From Candidatus Eremiobacterota bacterium (GTDB taxonomy: Bacteria > Vulcanimicrobiota > Vulcanimicrobiia > Vulcanimicrobiales > Vulcanimicrobiaceae): 64,000 bases of DNA. A program made the position numbers and the translations under genes. This document shows positions 37,379 to 45,804 of the stretch, piece after piece. The DNA lies in NCBI GenBank assembly GCA_019235885.1, contig JAFAKB010000056.1, positions 16,860 through 80,859 on the forward strand, written 5' to 3'. Below the pieces are notes generated by a model, which had not been told where the DNA came from, ran no database searches, and saw nothing but the letters and a program-made list of their open reading frames with translations. Positions within the stretch are counted from its first letter, which is position 1. Each line of letters starts with the position of its first letter.

Positions 37379-38140
37379 TCACCTCGGCGGCATGCGCAGC
37401 GCGCCGTCGAGGCGGATCGTCTCACCGTTCAGGAACACATTCTCGCAGATCTGGACGACGAGCTGCGCGTACTCGTCGGGGTTTCCTAGGCGCTTCGGAA
37501 ATGGAACCGACGCGCCGAGCGACGCCTGCGCTTCCGGCGGCAGCTGACCGAGCAGCGGCGTCTCGAAGATGCCCGGCGCGATCGTCAGCACGCGCACGCC
37601 GAACTGCGCTAGCTCGCGCGCGAGCGGAAGCGTCAGCGCGACGATCCCGCCTTTCGACGCCGAATACGCGGCTTGGCCGATCTGGCCTTCGAACGCCGCG
37701 ATCGATGCCGTCATCACCACCACGCCGCGCTCGCCGTTCTCGAATGGCTCGAGCGCCGTGATCGCGCCGGCCGCGAGGCGCGTGACGTTGAACGTGCCGA
37801 CCAGGTTCACGCGAATGACGCGCTCGAAGTCGGCGAGCGGCATCGGACCGTCGCGCCCGATCATCCTCCGCGGCGTCCCGATGCCGGCACAGTTCACCAC
37901 GATGCGCGCAGCGCCGTGTCGCGCGCGCACGTGCTCGAGCGCCGCCGCCACGCCGTCTGAATCCGAGACGTCGCACGACGCGGCGAACCCGCCGACCTCC
38001 GCGGCGACCGCTTCGGCGCGCGCCACGTCGCGGTCGAGAATCCCGACTTTCGCGCCGAGCGCCGCCAGCCGGCGCGCCGTCGCCGCACCAAGCCCCGAAG
38101 CACCGCCGGTGACGATAGCCGCCTGTCCGTTGATCTTCAT
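37379..38140 (-). CDS. SDR dehydrogenase, 3-hydroxyacyl-CoA dehydrogenase type 2 (HSD10)-like
   Basis: 253 aa from ATG 38138-38140. TGGASGLGAATARRLAALGA binds NAD; NCAGIG; catalytic Ser in VVMTASIAAFEGQIG and Tyr-Lys in YSASKGGI; APGIFETPLLGQLP is characteristic of HSD10-type hydroxyacyl-CoA dehydrogenases. It probably acts in beta-oxidation or 3-hydroxybutyrate metabolism, consistent with the adjacent convergent PHB-depolymerase-like gene, though they do not share a transcript. Confidence 0.88.
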   Translation of the reverse strand: MKINGQAAIVTGGASGLGAATARRLAALGAKVGILDRDVARAEAVAAEVGGFAASCDVSDSDGVAAALEHVRARHGAARIVVNCAGIGTPRRMIGRDGPMPLADFERVIRVNLVGTFNVTRLAAGAITALEPFENGERGVVVMTASIAAFEGQIGQAAYSASKGGIVALTLPLARELAQFGVRVLTIAPGIFETPLLGQLPPEAQASLGASVPFPKRLGNPDEYAQLVVQICENVFLNGETIRLDGALRMPPR

Positions 38141-38157
38141 GCGCCCGCAGCTTCGGT

Positions 38158-38463
38158 CTACCGCAGGCGGTAACATCCGCTCGGGTCGACCTCGACGCGG
38201 CGGCCTCCGGCGACGACGCTGCGCACGACGTGGTCCCAGAACGTCAGCACGCAAACGACGACCGGCCGCAACTGCGCGAGCACGGCGCGCGCGCGAGCCG
38301 ACACGGACAGCACGTCGCGCTGCCACGCCGGATGGTCGCGCGGCAGCGACGATACCCACTCCGCATCGACGTCCCCGGCCGGATTCGCTGCGACCGCGGG
38401 CACGAGCGCGGCGAGCGCCGGCGTCTCCGGTGCCGGAACCGGAGTTTGCGCTGCGTCCTTCAT
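38158..38463 (-). CDS. Hypothetical protein coupled to fliA
   Basis: 101 aa starting inside the fliA stop (ATGA, 38460-38463). Ala/Pro-rich N-terminus, then VSSLPRDHPAWQRDVLSVSA and VVVCVLTFWDHVVRSVVAGG. No recognised family or clear membrane helix. Its coupling to fliA suggests a regulator or accessory of the rod operon; this is inference. The longer open frame up to 39183 is the antisense-frame shadow of fliA. Confidence 0.55.
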   Translation of the reverse strand: MKDAAQTPVPAPETPALAALVPAVAANPAGDVDAEWVSSLPRDHPAWQRDVLSVSARARAVLAQLRPVVVCVLTFWDHVVRSVVAGGRRVEVDPSGCYRLR

Positions 38464-39131
38464 GCGCTTTGCTTCAGCGTCTCGCGGAGGTGCCGCATCG
38501 CGCGCAGATGCAGCTGCGAGACCCGCTGCGGTGAGATATGCATCGGCTCGGCGAGATCGCGCAGCCGCGTTTCGGCGAAGTAGCGCATCACCACCACGCG
38601 GCGCTCGCGCGGCGGCAGCGCCGCGATCGCGCGGTGGACGCGCTGGCGCTCCAACCGCAGCGCCACCACGTTTTGCGGATCGCCGGCGCGGTCGAGCGCG
38701 ACCCGCTCGCCGTGCGGGAGCGGCGAGTCGAGCGAGAGCGCCGCGCGCCGGTGCGCCTCGATGCGCGCGCGCGCCAGCTTCGGGTCGTGGGCCTCCATCT
38801 CCGCGTGCGTCGGCAGCGTGCCGAGCTGTTGCGCGAGCGCATACCGCAGGCGGTCGGCGTTGCGGACCGTACGGCGCAGCCGCTCGTTCACCGGATCGTT
38901 CCGCCGCACGCCGTTGAGCACGGCGCCCATGATCACCTTGCGCGCGAAGTGGTAGAACGAGACGCCGCGCTCCGGATCGAACGCGTCGACGGCGCGGAGG
39001 AGGCCGACACAGCCTTCGCTGATCAGGTCGTCGAGCTCCGCATTCGGCACCAGGCGATGGATGCGGCGCGCGATGCTCCGCACCAGCGGCAGGAACCGCC
39101 GAATCTGCGCTTCGCGTTCGGCGCCGCTCAT
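38460..39131 (-). CDS. fliA: Flagellar-type RNA polymerase sigma factor (FliA/sigma28-like)
   Basis: 223 aa. Region 2: LVRSIARRIHRLVPNAELDD, SEGCVGLLRAVDAFDPERG, FYHFARKVIMGAVLNGVRR. Region 3 in the middle. Region 4: IAALPPRERRVVVMRYFAET, then the recognition helix MHISPQRVSQLHLRAM. Close to FliA/SigD by order and length. It overlaps a FlgJ-like ORF upstream and the hypothetical gene downstream by 4 nt each. Confidence 0.85.
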   Translation of the reverse strand: MSGAEREAQIRRFLPLVRSIARRIHRLVPNAELDDLISEGCVGLLRAVDAFDPERGVSFYHFARKVIMGAVLNGVRRNDPVNERLRRTVRNADRLRYALAQQLGTLPTHAEMEAHDPKLARARIEAHRRAALSLDSPLPHGERVALDRAGDPQNVVALRLERQRVHRAIAALPPRERRVVVMRYFAETRLRDLAEPMHISPQRVSQLHLRAMRHLRETLKQSA

Positions 39132-39337
39132 CGCGGTCTCCGCACGAACAGTTGGTCCGCGACGGCGCCGAGCGCAATCTCACCGACCGGGCCGAGTCCT
39201 TGCGCGAGCGGCTTGAGGATCTCGCGGAACAGCAGGGCGCTCATCACAGCGCGCGCGTCGGTTTGTGCCAGCGTGCGCCGCTCCTCGGCGCGTGGATCAG
39301 CCGCGGTGGAGGTTGTTGGCGATGCGCAGCATCTCAT
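39128..39337 (-). CDS. Small FlgJ-like rod-binding protein
   Basis: 69 aa from ATG 39335-39337, overlapping the flgG end by 41 nt; ATG 39244 would give only 38 aa. The segment AVMSALLFREILKPLAQG resembles the helix of the FlgJ/rod-binding domain (LL-R-MLKPL), and the gene occupies the place flgJ has after rod and ring genes. No muramidase domain. Short length makes the assignment tentative. Confidence 0.5.
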   Translation of the reverse strand: MRCCASPTTSTAADPRAEERRTLAQTDARAVMSALLFREILKPLAQGLGPVGEIALGAVADQLFVRRPR

Positions 39338-40022
39338 CCGCCGCCTGCACTCCCTTGGCGTTCGCCTCGTACGCGCGCTGCGCGCCGAGAATCTGCATCA
39401 TCGCCTCGACGATCGACACGTTCGAGCGCTCCAGCATCCCGAACGCGATCGCCGGTCCGTCGTGCTTACCGGGCGCGAACAACCGCGCACGTCCCGACGC
39501 CTCCGTCGCCGCGAACAGCGTCGCCCCGAGCGGCCGCAGTGCTTCCGGCGCCGCGAACGACGCCAGCCGCATCTGCGCGATCACGCGCCCTTTCACAGCC
39601 GGCGTGTCGATCACGACACGCCCGTCGCGCTCGACCCGCGCCGCCAGTGCGTCGGCCGGGATGCGCACGCCGCTCAGCGCCCAGCCCGCGCTGTTGCGCA
39701 GCGTTCCGTCGCTCTCGCGCGCGAACTCGCCGTTGCGCGTGTACGCTCGGGCACCGCCGCGCTCGACGACGAAGAACCCGGGCCCGTCGATCGCGACGTC
39801 GAACGCGCCGCCGCTGCGCACCAGCTTGCCCTGCGCGAAGACCGCGTGCTTTCCGACCGCGATCGTGCCAAGGCCTAGCGTTCCGGCGCGCACGTCGGCG
39901 AACGTCGCCGCCGCGCCCTTGAAGCCGGCGACGTCGGCGTTCGCCAAGTTGTCGGCGACGATCTCCAGCTGCGTCTGCTGCGCCGCCATCCCGCTCGCCG
40001 CCGCGAACATCGCGCGGTTCAT
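39297..40022 (-). CDS. flgG: Flagellar basal-body rod protein FlgG
   Basis: 241 aa, slightly short for FlgG (about 260). The rod N-terminus has QTQLEIVADNLANADVAGFK; the middle DVAIDGPGFFVVERGGARAY and TRNGEF are the FlgE/F/G domain; the C-terminus SNVSIVEAMMQILGAQRAYE completes the coiled-coil rod module. It forms the distal rod outside the inner membrane. It lies 97 nt downstream of the flgF-like gene. Confidence 0.9.
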   Translation of the reverse strand: MNRAMFAAASGMAAQQTQLEIVADNLANADVAGFKGAAATFADVRAGTLGLGTIAVGKHAVFAQGKLVRSGGAFDVAIDGPGFFVVERGGARAYTRNGEFARESDGTLRNSAGWALSGVRIPADALAARVERDGRVVIDTPAVKGRVIAQMRLASFAAPEALRPLGATLFAATEASGRARLFAPGKHDGPAIAFGMLERSNVSIVEAMMQILGAQRAYEANAKGVQAADEMLRIANNLHRG

Positions 40023-40119
40023 CGCGGGCCTCGAATCCGTTGCATGTTGTCCATGCCCGGATGCTAATGAGCCCGCGTGACCACCCCGTGCCGCGAATGC
40101 GGCCGCGATGTTACATCGT

Positions 40120-40707
40120 CTACTGCACGCGGGCTACGTCGTTCGCGGCTTTCTCGCGTGAGGCGTCGATCGCCAGCAGCGTTTTCTGCGCCGTTTCGAA
40201 CGCGCGCTGCGCGGTGAGGATCGCCAACGTCTCGCCGATCGGGTTCACCGTGCTCGTCTCCAGCGCGCCGGCCAGGATCCGCGTGCCGTGCGGCAGCGGA
40301 ATACGATCCACCACCCGGCCGCCCTCGCGCACCGTGCCCTCCGGCTCGATGCGCGCGTCCTCCGAGACGCGCAGCACCCCGCGCGTCCCGTGCAGCCGCC
40401 GGCCGCGGTCGTCCACCAAAAAACCGTCCCGGTCGCGCGCGAACGCCCCTTCTCGGGTGAGTCCCTCGCCGACCCGAAATGCACCCTCACCGAGCAAAGC
40501 CAGATCGAAGCGCCGGCCGGTCGTGCGCACGGCTCCTTGCTCATATGACTGCCGCTCGGAGACGGCCAGGCCGCCTTCGGTCAGCGCGACCCGGGCGAGC
40601 GCCTTGCGGAAGCCGTCGGTGGAGGCGTTGGCCAGGTTCTGCGTCGCTATCTCAAGCTGCGCGCGGGCGGCCCGCATCGCGCTCGCCATCCAGTGTTGTC
40701 CGTCCAT
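40120..40707 (-). CDS. flgF: Flagellar rod protein FlgF-like
   Basis: 195 aa, shorter than typical FlgF. N-terminal rod helix QLEIATQNLANASTDGFRKA; domain LALLGEGAFRVGEGLTREGA; C-terminus STVNPIGETLAILTAQRAFE. It is clearly paralogous to the next gene flgG. As the first gene of this minus-strand set it probably carries the promoter in 40708-40841, shared with the divergent reductase. Confidence 0.85.
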   Translation of the reverse strand: MDGQHWMASAMRAARAQLEIATQNLANASTDGFRKALARVALTEGGLAVSERQSYEQGAVRTTGRRFDLALLGEGAFRVGEGLTREGAFARDRDGFLVDDRGRRLHGTRGVLRVSEDARIEPEGTVREGGRVVDRIPLPHGTRILAGALETSTVNPIGETLAILTAQRAFETAQKTLLAIDASREKAANDVARVQ

Positions 40708-40841
40708 GCGGGAATGATCGCCTGGGCGGGGTCGCCGGCCGGTGTCCGCGCTGCGTCCGGGAGCGACGGAATCGGCGGGCCCGGCGGCGTAATTCCGAAC
40801 GATACCGGCGGAACCGTTTCCGCCCGTCGACGAGGATGCGG

Positions 40842-41468
40842 ATGCAGATCGGGATCTTGGGCTCCGGCAACATCGGAGGGAATGCCGCGCGCGCGTTTGC
40901 GCAGGCCGGCCATCACGTGCGGATCGCCAACTCGCGCGGTCCGGAAACCCTGCAAAAGCTGGTCGACGAGATCGGGCCGAACGCCGAGGCCACCACGCCT
41001 CAGGAAGCGGTCGACGCCAGCGACGTCGTCCTGATCTCGGTTCCCTGGACCAAGCGCGAAGAGGCGCTCGGCGAGATCGAAGGCTGGGACGACAAGATCG
41101 TCATCGACGCGATGAACGCCTACACCGAGGACTTCGAGATCGACGACCTCGGCTCGAAGACCTCGACCGAGTTCACCCGGGCGCTGGTCCCGGGGGCGCG
41201 CGTCGTCAAGGCCTTCAACACGATGTTCTACAAGCGGCTCGCCGGCGAGGGGAAGCCGAACGGCGCGAAAGACCGCCTCGCGATGCCGGTCGCCTCGGAC
41301 GATCCCGCCGCCAAGCGCGTCGTGATGGACCTGATCGACGAGATCGGCTTCGATCCGGTCGACAACGGCGACTTGGTCGAAGGCGGGCGCAAGCAGCAGC
41401 CCGGGTCGCCGATCTACAACCAGCCGATCGGGGCGAAGGAGATGCGCGACCAGCTCGCGCGTGCCTGA
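40842..41468 (+). CDS. NADP-binding reductase, NADPH:F420 oxidoreductase-like
   Basis: 208 aa from ATG 40842 with GAGG 7 nt upstream (ATG 40836 is too close). Rossmann start IGILGSGNIGGNAARAFAQAG and NSRGPETL, the Arg-containing NADPH-preference loop; SVPWTKREEAL; VKAFNTMFYKRL; MPVASDDPAAK. It matches the F420-dependent NADP reductase/YrpG-like group, but cofactor F420 use cannot be shown here. It stands alone between divergent and convergent neighbours. Confidence 0.85.
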   Translation: MQIGILGSGNIGGNAARAFAQAGHHVRIANSRGPETLQKLVDEIGPNAEATTPQEAVDASDVVLISVPWTKREEALGEIEGWDDKIVIDAMNAYTEDFEIDDLGSKTSTEFTRALVPGARVVKAFNTMFYKRLAGEGKPNGAKDRLAMPVASDDPAAKRVVMDLIDEIGFDPVDNGDLVEGGRKQQPGSPIYNQPIGAKEMRDQLARA

Positions 41469-41480
41469 GCCTTCGAGAGC

Positions 41481-42068
41481 CTATTCGACCAGCTGGTGCG
41501 TCGGCGAACCGTTGTTGAGCGGAAGCTGCTCCAGCGCGTCCGTCTCGTCGGCCGCGGCGAGCGGCGCGCTCGGCGCCGCCCCCGCCGGCGGCACCGTCGT
41601 TTGCGCCGCGACGGCGGAAGTGAGCGGGGTGCGGTCCAGGATCGCAAGGTGCGACATCAGGAGCGAGCGCAGCTCGCTCTTCGCTTTTTCCGCGGTGTCT
41701 TGGTGGCGCTGCGCGTCGCGGCGCGCTTCGTCGATGCGGTCCCCCAGCGCGGCGATCTCGCGCTCGGCGGCGATCCGCGCTTCCTGCTTGACGAGGTCGG
41801 CCTCTTTGTGCGCGGCGGCTTTGACCTCGTCGGCGGTGCGCTGCGCGAGCAGCAGCGTCGACTGCAGCGAGTCCTCCATCGCCTTGAAGTGCGAGATCCG
41901 CTCGCGCAGGTCGGCGATCTCCCCTTGCAGCGCGGCACGCGCCTGGGCCTCGTCCTCGAGCGTCTCGATGATCTCGTCGAGGAACTCGTTGACCTCGTTG
42001 CGGTCATAGCCTTGCAGCGTCTTCTTGAACTCTTTGTGCTGGATGTCGACGATCGTGATTCTCGCCAT
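41481..42068 (-). CDS. divIVA: DivIVA-domain cell-division/polarity protein
   Basis: 195 aa starting inside the sepF stop (ATGA). The DivIVA N-domain is clear: ITIVDIQHKEFKKTLQGYDR, NEVNEFLDEI. It is followed by a long coiled coil (about 45-150) and a low-complexity Ala/Pro tail. DivIVA senses membrane curvature and recruits division or elongation factors. The yggS-sepF-divIVA order is that of Firmicutes and Actinobacteria. Confidence 0.9.
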   Translation of the reverse strand: MARITIVDIQHKEFKKTLQGYDRNEVNEFLDEIIETLEDEAQARAALQGEIADLRERISHFKAMEDSLQSTLLLAQRTADEVKAAAHKEADLVKQEARIAAEREIAALGDRIDEARRDAQRHQDTAEKAKSELRSLLMSHLAILDRTPLTSAVAAQTTVPPAGAAPSAPLAAADETDALEQLPLNNGSPTHQLVE

Positions 42069-42487
42069 CAGCGCAGATCCTTGATCCCCAGGATGCCGTC
42101 GTTGTCGAGCTGCTCTCGAACGCCGGCGGAGTTGACGTTGACGCCCGCCGGAACGACCAAGTAGATCGCCTCGGCGAGCTTCTGGATGCGGCCGTCGATC
42201 GTGTAGGCGACGCCCGAGGTGAAGTCGACGACGCGCTGCAGCAGATTGCGGTCCGCGCCCTGCACGTTGACGATCACCACTTGGCGCGCGCGCAGCGCGT
42301 CGGCGATCTCGGTGACGTCGCCGAACGAGCGCGGCGCGAACACCGCGACCGAGCCGCCGGCGCGCCGCGCGCCCTCGCCGATCGGGACGACGTTGCGCTT
42401 CGCGCCGACCTCGTCGGGCGCGTAGAGATCGTCCTCTTCCTCGTCGTGGATCGCGAACCACGAACCGATCCGGGCGAACATGCTCAT
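42068..42487 (-). CDS. sepF: Cell-division protein SepF
   Basis: 139 aa from ATG 42485-42487. The N-terminal MSMFARIGSWF amphipathic membrane-binding helix and the C-terminal SepF fold are present: VAVFAPRSFGDVTEIADALR, VVIVNVQGADRNLLQRVVDF, SGVAYTIDGRIQKLAEAIYL. SepF tethers FtsZ to the membrane. It overlaps yggS and divIVA by 4 nt each. Confidence 0.93.
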   Translation of the reverse strand: MSMFARIGSWFAIHDEEEDDLYAPDEVGAKRNVVPIGEGARRAGGSVAVFAPRSFGDVTEIADALRARQVVIVNVQGADRNLLQRVVDFTSGVAYTIDGRIQKLAEAIYLVVPAGVNVNSAGVREQLDNDGILGIKDLR

Positions 42488-43164
42488 GCCAGGCTCCTTT
42501 CCTTCGCGGGCCGCGCCCCGAAGATCGCCGTGCCCAGGCGCACCATCGTCGAGCCGTGGCGCACCGCGCGTTCCCAATCACCGGACATTCCCATCGAGAG
42601 CGTCGACCCGCCGACTCGCTCGAACGTTCGCCGCGCGGTCTCGAACGCGGCGTCGACGTCGCCCTCGAGCGGCCCGATCGCCATGACGCCCTCGACCGCC
42701 AGCCCTTCGTCGCGCAGGCGCGCGGCAAGGGCCGGCGCCTCGTGCGGCGCGGCTCCGAATCGTTCGGCCGGCGAGACGTTCACTTGCACGAGAACGCGCA
42801 GGCGGCGTCCGGCGTCGCGCGCCGCCTTGGCGAGCGCGAGCCCGGCCTCGACGCGGTCGACGCTCTGCACGAGGTCGAACAGCTCGACGATCGCCTTCGC
42901 CTTGTTCGTCTGCACGTGGCCGACGAAGTGCTTCGTGCAGCGCGGCAGGCCGGCGTACTTCCCGCGCGCTTCCTGGACGTAGTTCTCGCCGACGTCGCTC
43001 AGCCCGGCGGCGAGCGCCGCCAGAACCGCCTCGCGCGGCTGCGCTTTGGTCACCGCGAGGATCGCGACCGAACCGCGCTCGCGGCCCGCGGCGAGGGCGG
43101 CTTCGTCGACGCGCTCGCGCAGCGCCGCCACGCGCTCGGCAACCGTCCCGGTGGCGAGGAACAT
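42484..43164 (-). CDS. yggS: PLP homeostasis protein (YggS/PLPBP/YlmE)
   Basis: 226 aa. VAILAVTKAQPREAVLAAL carries the PLP-binding Lys; GENYVQEARGKY; HFVGHVQTNKAK; SVDRVEAGLAL; LVQVNVSPAE; and MGMSGDWERAVRHGSTMVRL at the C-terminus. A non-enzymatic B6-vitamer carrier, classically encoded next to sepF. Confidence 0.93.
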   Translation of the reverse strand: MFLATGTVAERVAALRERVDEAALAAGRERGSVAILAVTKAQPREAVLAALAAGLSDVGENYVQEARGKYAGLPRCTKHFVGHVQTNKAKAIVELFDLVQSVDRVEAGLALAKAARDAGRRLRVLVQVNVSPAERFGAAPHEAPALAARLRDEGLAVEGVMAIGPLEGDVDAAFETARRTFERVGGSTLSMGMSGDWERAVRHGSTMVRLGTAIFGARPAKERSLA

Positions 43165-43221
43165 GGAACGGCCTCTTCGCCGCGCGGCGACGGAACCCCG
43201 CGCACCGCGAGCCGACGGCGT

Positions 43222-44052
43222 TTACGCCGGCGTGTCGGCCGTGCGCGCCTCGGTCCGGACGCCGCGCCGGTACGACCACCAAATGAGGAAGATGCCGACG
43301 AAGATCTGCACGATCGCGACGAACTGCCCGCCGTCGAGGTGGAAGACGGTGAAGCCCGGCTCGCGCCAGATCTCGGCGATCGAGCGCGTGATCCCGTAGA
43401 TGGTGAACCACGTCCACGCGACGACGCCGTCGGGGGGGCGCATCCGGTAGACCAGCAAGATGATCGGAAGCGTCAGCAGGTCGAGGATCGCTTCGAAAAT
43501 CTGCGAGGGGTAGCGGTAGTTGTCGCTGTACGCCGGAAACAGGATGCAGTACGGCCGGTCGGGATTGCACACTTTCCCCGGCAGCTCGTCGTTGATGAAG
43601 TTGACGAGGCGGGTGGTGAAGATGCCGATCGAGAGCAACGGCACGATCTCGTCGCCGAGCACCCCGAAGCTCAGCCCCGGGTGCTTGCGCAGGAACAGCG
43701 CGATCGCGACGATGACGCCGATCAGCGCGCCGTGGAACGCCATCCCGCCTTCCCAGATCGCGATGAACTTCAGCGGGTGCGCGAGGTAGTCGCCCAGGTT
43801 GTTGTGCGTGAAGAGGTCGGCGATCACGAAGCCGGTGCGCCCGCCGATCAGCACGCCGACCAGCGCGTAGACCAGAAAATCCTGGATCTGGTCGGTGGTC
43901 AGCCCGAGCCGGCGGCGGCCCGCCCGCCGGTTCATCCACAAGAACACGCAGATGAAGCCGAACAGGTACGAGAGCCCGTACCAGTGGATGCTGATCGGCC
44001 CCAGATGGACCGCGATCGGGTCGATGTGCGGATATTCGAACCAATGGGTCAC
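43222..44052 (-). CDS. lgt: Prolipoprotein diacylglyceryl transferase
   Basis: 276 aa, seven membrane segments. It adds diacylglycerol to the lipobox Cys of prolipoproteins in the inner membrane. ISIHWYGLSYLFGF holds the family H-x-Y region; WEGGMAFHGALIG; the Lgt signature appears as TTRLVNFINDELPG, with Thr-Arg replacing the usual Gly-Arg. Its substrates would include the lipoproteins at 2428, 21174 and 36049. Divergent from ccdA. Confidence 0.93.
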   Translation of the reverse strand: MTHWFEYPHIDPIAVHLGPISIHWYGLSYLFGFICVFLWMNRRAGRRRLGLTTDQIQDFLVYALVGVLIGGRTGFVIADLFTHNNLGDYLAHPLKFIAIWEGGMAFHGALIGVIVAIALFLRKHPGLSFGVLGDEIVPLLSIGIFTTRLVNFINDELPGKVCNPDRPYCILFPAYSDNYRYPSQIFEAILDLLTLPIILLVYRMRPPDGVVAWTWFTIYGITRSIAEIWREPGFTVFHLDGGQFVAIVQIFVGIFLIWWSYRRGVRTEARTADTPA

Positions 44053-44195
44053 CCGCCGTGGTTACGGCGCGCGGCCCGCGCAACCTACGCGCCGGTTGGA
44101 AGAGCCGCGGCAGGAGGCTCCTGCGGGACGAAACGCGCCACCGCGGCGTACTCCGGTCGGGTCTAGGGGCCCGTCGACCGACTCACTGGAGCATC

Positions 44196-44918
44196 GTGCA
44201 CAACGTCAACATCCTCACCGCCTTCCTCGCCGGGCTCGTCTCGTTCGTCTCGCCGTGCGTCCTGCCGCTGATCCCGGCGTACCTTTCGTTCCTGACCGGC
44301 TCGAGCTTGGAGGAGCTGAAGGCGCAGTCGGACGCGGCGAGCCGCGCGCGGGTGATGCTGCACGCGCTGGCGTTCGTCGCCGGGTTCACCGTGGTGTTCA
44401 TGCTGATCGGGCTCTCCGCGAGCGCGGTCGGCTCGGCGTTCGTGAACTACAAGGACTGGATCGCGCGGGTCGGCGGCGTCATCGTGATCGTCCTCGGGCT
44501 GAACATGATCGGCGTCTTCAAGATCCCGATGCTGATGATGGACAAACGGCTGCAGGTGCGCAGCGCGAACCGCTCGGTGCTGGCCTCATTCCTGGTCGGG
44601 ATCGGCTTCGCGGCGGGCTGGTCGCCGTGCGTCGGCCCGATCCTCGCCGGGATCATCCTGCTCGCCTCGCAGGAACAGTACGCCTCGGCGACGTTCCTGC
44701 TCTTCGTCTACTCGATGGGGCTCGCGGTGCCGTTCCTGATCACCGCCGCGGCGATTACGCAGTCACTCGGCGCGCTGAACCGCGTGAAGCGCTACCTCGG
44801 CGCGATCGAGATCGGTGCGGGCGCGTTCCTGGTCGCGACCGGTCTGGTGCTGATCACCGGCAGCTTCGGGCGCGTGGCGGGCTTCTTCTACCAGTACGTC
44901 AAGCCGCCGAGCCTGTGA
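44196..44918 (+). CDS. ccdA: Cytochrome c biogenesis/thiol transporter CcdA
   Basis: 240 aa from GTG 44196 (GGAG just upstream); the open frame back to 44058 is non-conserved. Six membrane helices; the two redox Cys are in FVSPCVLPLIPAYLSF and AAGWSPCVGPILAGI. It passes reducing equivalents from cytoplasmic thioredoxin to extracytoplasmic thiol proteins, for cytochrome c maturation or similar. It is 1 nt upstream of the lspA fusion gene. Confidence 0.93.
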   Translation: MHNVNILTAFLAGLVSFVSPCVLPLIPAYLSFLTGSSLEELKAQSDAASRARVMLHALAFVAGFTVVFMLIGLSASAVGSAFVNYKDWIARVGGVIVIVLGLNMIGVFKIPMLMMDKRLQVRSANRSVLASFLVGIGFAAGWSPCVGPILAGIILLASQEQYASATFLLFVYSMGLAVPFLITAAAITQSLGALNRVKRYLGAIEIGAGAFLVATGLVLITGSFGRVAGFFYQYVKPPSL

Positions 44919-44919
44919 G

Positions 44920-45765
44920 ATGTCCTCGATACCGAGCCCGGGCGATGAGATCTACGTCGACACGTCGCTCTATCTCTCGCACGGCGTCGACGACGTCCGC
45001 GGCGGGCGGGCGACCGTCGTCCGCGTGGAGACGGAGACGCTCGGCGGCCGGCCCGTGCCCTTCGTCGCCGTCGCCGAGCACCCCGGGTCGCTGTACAATT
45101 GGGAGCATCTCGCCGAAAAGCAAACGGAGCTGGCCGCACGGTTCGGCGAAGCACGCGCGCGGCCCGATCCCGACATGCGACCGCAGTTCAACGACGACAT
45201 GATGACCGAACAAGAACGCGAAGCAACCTACGAACAGATCCCTCCGAGAGCCGGCTCGGCGCCGGCGAGCGCACGCGCAACGGCTCCGCTGGTGCTCGTA
45301 GCGCTCGTCGCGATCATCGTTTTTGCGCTCGACCGCTGGACGAAGTCGATCGTCCTGCAGTCGTTCCTGCCCGGCGAAAGCCGGCTAGTCGTCCCGCGCT
45401 TGCTGTGGTGGACGTACGTGCAGAACACGCACGGCGCGTTCGGGCTCTTCGGCAACTCACCGCTGATGCTGATCGTGCTGGCGCTGCTCGTGCTCGGCGT
45501 GTTCAGCTACGCCTTCCGCGACCAGATCCTCGTGCGGCACCGCGGCCCGGCCGACCGGCAGACGCAGCTGGTCCGCGTCGCGTTCGGGATGATCGTGGGC
45601 GGAGCGCTCGGCAACATCGTCGACCGCTTCCAGCACCAGTGGGTCGTCGACTTCATCGACTTCAAGCCGATCTGGGGCAACGTGTTCAACGTGGCCGACG
45701 CCTCGATCACCGTCGGCGTCGCGCTGCTGGTGATGGCCTCGCTGCGCCGCGAGAAGCCCGCCTGA
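44920..45765 (+). CDS. lspA: Lipoprotein signal peptidase with extra N-terminal cytoplasmic domain
   Basis: 281 aa. Residues about 115-281 are LspA: four membrane helices, first catalytic region FALDRWTK, QNTHGAFGLF, Asp in GNIVDRF and Asp in FNVADASITVG. Residues 1 to about 95 form an extra domain (GDEIYVDTSLYLSHGVDDVR, EHPGSLYNWEHLAEKQ, PDPDMRPQFNDD) similar, as I recall, to small standalone proteins of Firmicutes. No stop or frameshift lies between, so the fusion looks genuine. Internal ATGs at about 45180-45205 could also give a separate LspA. Downstream rluD, its usual neighbour, is displaced by an island. Confidence 0.85.
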   Translation: MSSIPSPGDEIYVDTSLYLSHGVDDVRGGRATVVRVETETLGGRPVPFVAVAEHPGSLYNWEHLAEKQTELAARFGEARARPDPDMRPQFNDDMMTEQEREATYEQIPPRAGSAPASARATAPLVLVALVAIIVFALDRWTKSIVLQSFLPGESRLVVPRLLWWTYVQNTHGAFGLFGNSPLMLIVLALLVLGVFSYAFRDQILVRHRGPADRQTQLVRVAFGMIVGGALGNIVDRFQHQWVVDFIDFKPIWGNVFNVADASITVGVALLVMASLRREKPA

Positions 45766-45773
45766 CGCACATC

Positions 45774-45799
45774 GTCGACGGCCCGCTTCCGCCGACGAC
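45774..45799 (+). terminator. Hairpin after lspA
   Basis: GTCGACGGC / GCCGACGAC, nine pairs with one mismatch, about 8-nt loop; no T-tract. Composition drops sharply to AT-rich right after it, so it marks the left edge of the island. Confidence 0.4.
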
Positions 45800-45804
45800 G
45801 GATG

